From Thalassospira tepidiphila MCCC 1A03514 (GTDB taxonomy: Bacteria; Pseudomonadota; Alphaproteobacteria; Rhodospirillales; Thalassospiraceae), in the NCBI RefSeq assembly GCF_001662875.1, contig NZ_JPVZ01000008.1, forward strand, positions 1 through 64,000: a DNA stretch of 64,000 nt, in the 5' to 3' direction. The translations under genes and the position numbers were made by a program. The notes under the pieces were generated by a model. That model did no database searches, was not told where the DNA came from, and saw nothing but the letters and a program-made list of their open reading frames with translations. This document shows, piece by piece, positions 63,136 to 64,000 of this stretch; the stretch's first letter is position 1, and every line of letters begins with the position of its first letter.

Positions 63136-64000
63136 ATGAACGACACCAAATTGTTGATCAATAATCAGGACGTCAATGCGTCCAACAACCGCACTTTTGA
63201 ACGCAAGAACCCGGTCACTGGCGAAGTTGCAACCGTGGCTGCGGCCGCTAATGCCGCCGATGCCCGCAAGGCCGCCGATGCCGCCGCCGCGGCCTTCCCG
63301 GAATGGTCAAAAATGGGTCCGGGCGCACGGCGCAAGATCCTGCTTAAGGCCGCTGACATCATGGAGGCCAAAGGTGATCAGTTTGGTCAGCTGGTTCTTG
63401 ATGAAACCGGCAGCACGCGCATGTGGGGTGGATTTAACGCCCATCTTGCTGCCAATATGCTGCGCGAGGCCGGTGGCATGACGACGCAAATTCAGGGCGA
63501 TGTCATTCCGTCTGACACGCCGGGCCTCATGGCCATGGGCATTCGTCAGCCGGTTGGCGTGGTCCTGGGCATTGCGCCCTGGAACGCCCCGGTGATCCTT
63601 GGCACACGCGCCATTGCCATGCCGCTGGCGTGCGGCAATACCGTCATCCTCAAGGCGTCCGAACTCTGCCCGGCCCTGCATCGCCTGATCGGTGATTGCC
63701 TGGTCGAGGCCGGTGCGCCTGAAGGTGTCGTCAACGTTGTGACCAATGCCCCGGAAGATGCCCCGGAAATCGTTGAAACCCTGATTGCCCATCCGGCCGT
63801 GCGCCGCATCAACTTTACCGGCTCTACCCGTGTCGGGCGCATCATCGCCAAGCTTGCGGCTGAACACCTGAAACCGGTTCTGCTTGAACTGGGTGGCAAG
63901 GCACCGTTCCTCGTTTTGGATGACGCCGACCTTGACGAGGCGGTCAATGGCGCGGCCTTTGGCGCCTATATGAACCAGGGCCAGATTTGCATGTCGACCG
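63136..64000 (+). CDS. Aldehyde dehydrogenase, aromatic aldehyde type, cut by the window end
   Basis: The first 288 residues of an NAD(P)-dependent aldehyde dehydrogenase. Visible are the Rossmann and cofactor segments GIAPWNAPVILGTRAIAMPL and NFTGSTRVGR, the general-base Glu in LLELGGKAPF and the catalytic Cys in NQGQICMST. The NQGQICMS form is common in salicylaldehyde and vanillin dehydrogenases. ATG 63136 follows aggagaa. Being the sixth gene of the importer operon, it suggests that an aromatic aldehyde or its precursor is imported and oxidised. Confidence 0.9.
   Translation, partial: MNDTKLLINNQDVNASNNRTFERKNPVTGEVATVAAAANAADARKAADAAAAAFPEWSKMGPGARRKILLKAADIMEAKGDQFGQLVLDETGSTRMWGGFNAHLAANMLREAGGMTTQIQGDVIPSDTPGLMAMGIRQPVGVVLGIAPWNAPVILGTRAIAMPLACGNTVILKASELCPALHRLIGDCLVEAGAPEGVVNVVTNAPEDAPEIVETLIAHPAVRRINFTGSTRVGRIIAKLAAEHLKPVLLELGGKAPFLVLDDADLDEAVNGAAFGAYMNQGQICMST

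Overview
The window is chromosomal DNA of an alphaproteobacterium. The evidence is a circularly permuted two-piece tmRNA beside an alphaproteobacterial SspB, the fused-style domain content of the signalling proteins, and the mreBCD-mrdA-rodA and cyoABCD-surf1 clusters. Gene content and the moderate GC fit a marine Rhodospirillales member such as Thalassospira, but that genus name is an inference from memory of the family and not a measured match. There are no insertion sequences, prophage genes or CRISPR arrays. Almost all of the window is normal coding sequence with short intergenic gaps and clear hairpin terminators.

Layout. 1-6.5 kb: the tail of tRNA-Gln, a GFA-family protein, 5-formyl-THF cyclo-ligase, a cold shock protein, an orphan periplasmic binding protein, a soluble diguanylate cyclase, an unrecognised coiled-coil protein and a LysE exporter. 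6.8-8.7 kb: leuA behind a leucine-rich leader peptide (10 Leu in its last 24 codons, four of them CTA). 9.9-15.8 kb: the rod-shape operon mreB, mreC, mreD, mrdA, rodA. 15.9-18.6 kb: a periplasmic binding protein paired with a membrane diguanylate cyclase. 18.8-28.7 kb: a signalling region with an Hpt protein, a LuxO/SypG-type sigma-54 activator, a STAS protein, a kinase-receiver-phosphatase fusion, a TPR protein and a GGDEF-EAL protein. 28.8-36.8 kb: a TfoX-like protein, a WYL regulator with its palindromic operator and a divergent VOC gene, transporters, a soluble GAF chemoreceptor and class I fumarase. 37-40.2 kb: sspB, the permuted tmRNA, a glycolipid-binding family gene, thyA and folA. 40.3-43.9 kb: a TetR regulator with a peroxiredoxin-like target, a GST and a DUF2235 hydrolase. 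43.9-49 kb: the bo3-type quinol oxidase operon with SURF1. 49.4-57 kb: an MFS transporter, two divergent paralogous GSTs, a Cache chemoreceptor, a lipoprotein hydrolase, TspO and DUF3750. 57.2-64 kb: an AraC regulator divergent from a branched-chain-type ABC importer that runs into an aldehyde dehydrogenase cut by the window edge.

The most interesting unit is 21.8-25.9 kb. A LuxO/SypG-like activator is divergent from a STAS protein, which is followed 3 bp later by a protein with the domain order RsbW-like kinase, receiver, PP2C phosphatase. This is the domain set of Vibrio fischeri SypG, SypA and SypE, the regulators of symbiosis polysaccharide and biofilm, but here no polysaccharide genes lie nearby. 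A separate Hpt protein 2.2 kb away could feed phosphate into it, and c-di-GMP enzymes flank it. Other notable items are the leucine attenuator leader, a CTGACA/TGTCAG palindrome repeated at three loci that may mark a small WYL regulon, matching TetR operators in front of tetR and its probable target, a binding protein/diguanylate cyclase pair, and an alpha/beta hydrolase without its nucleophile.
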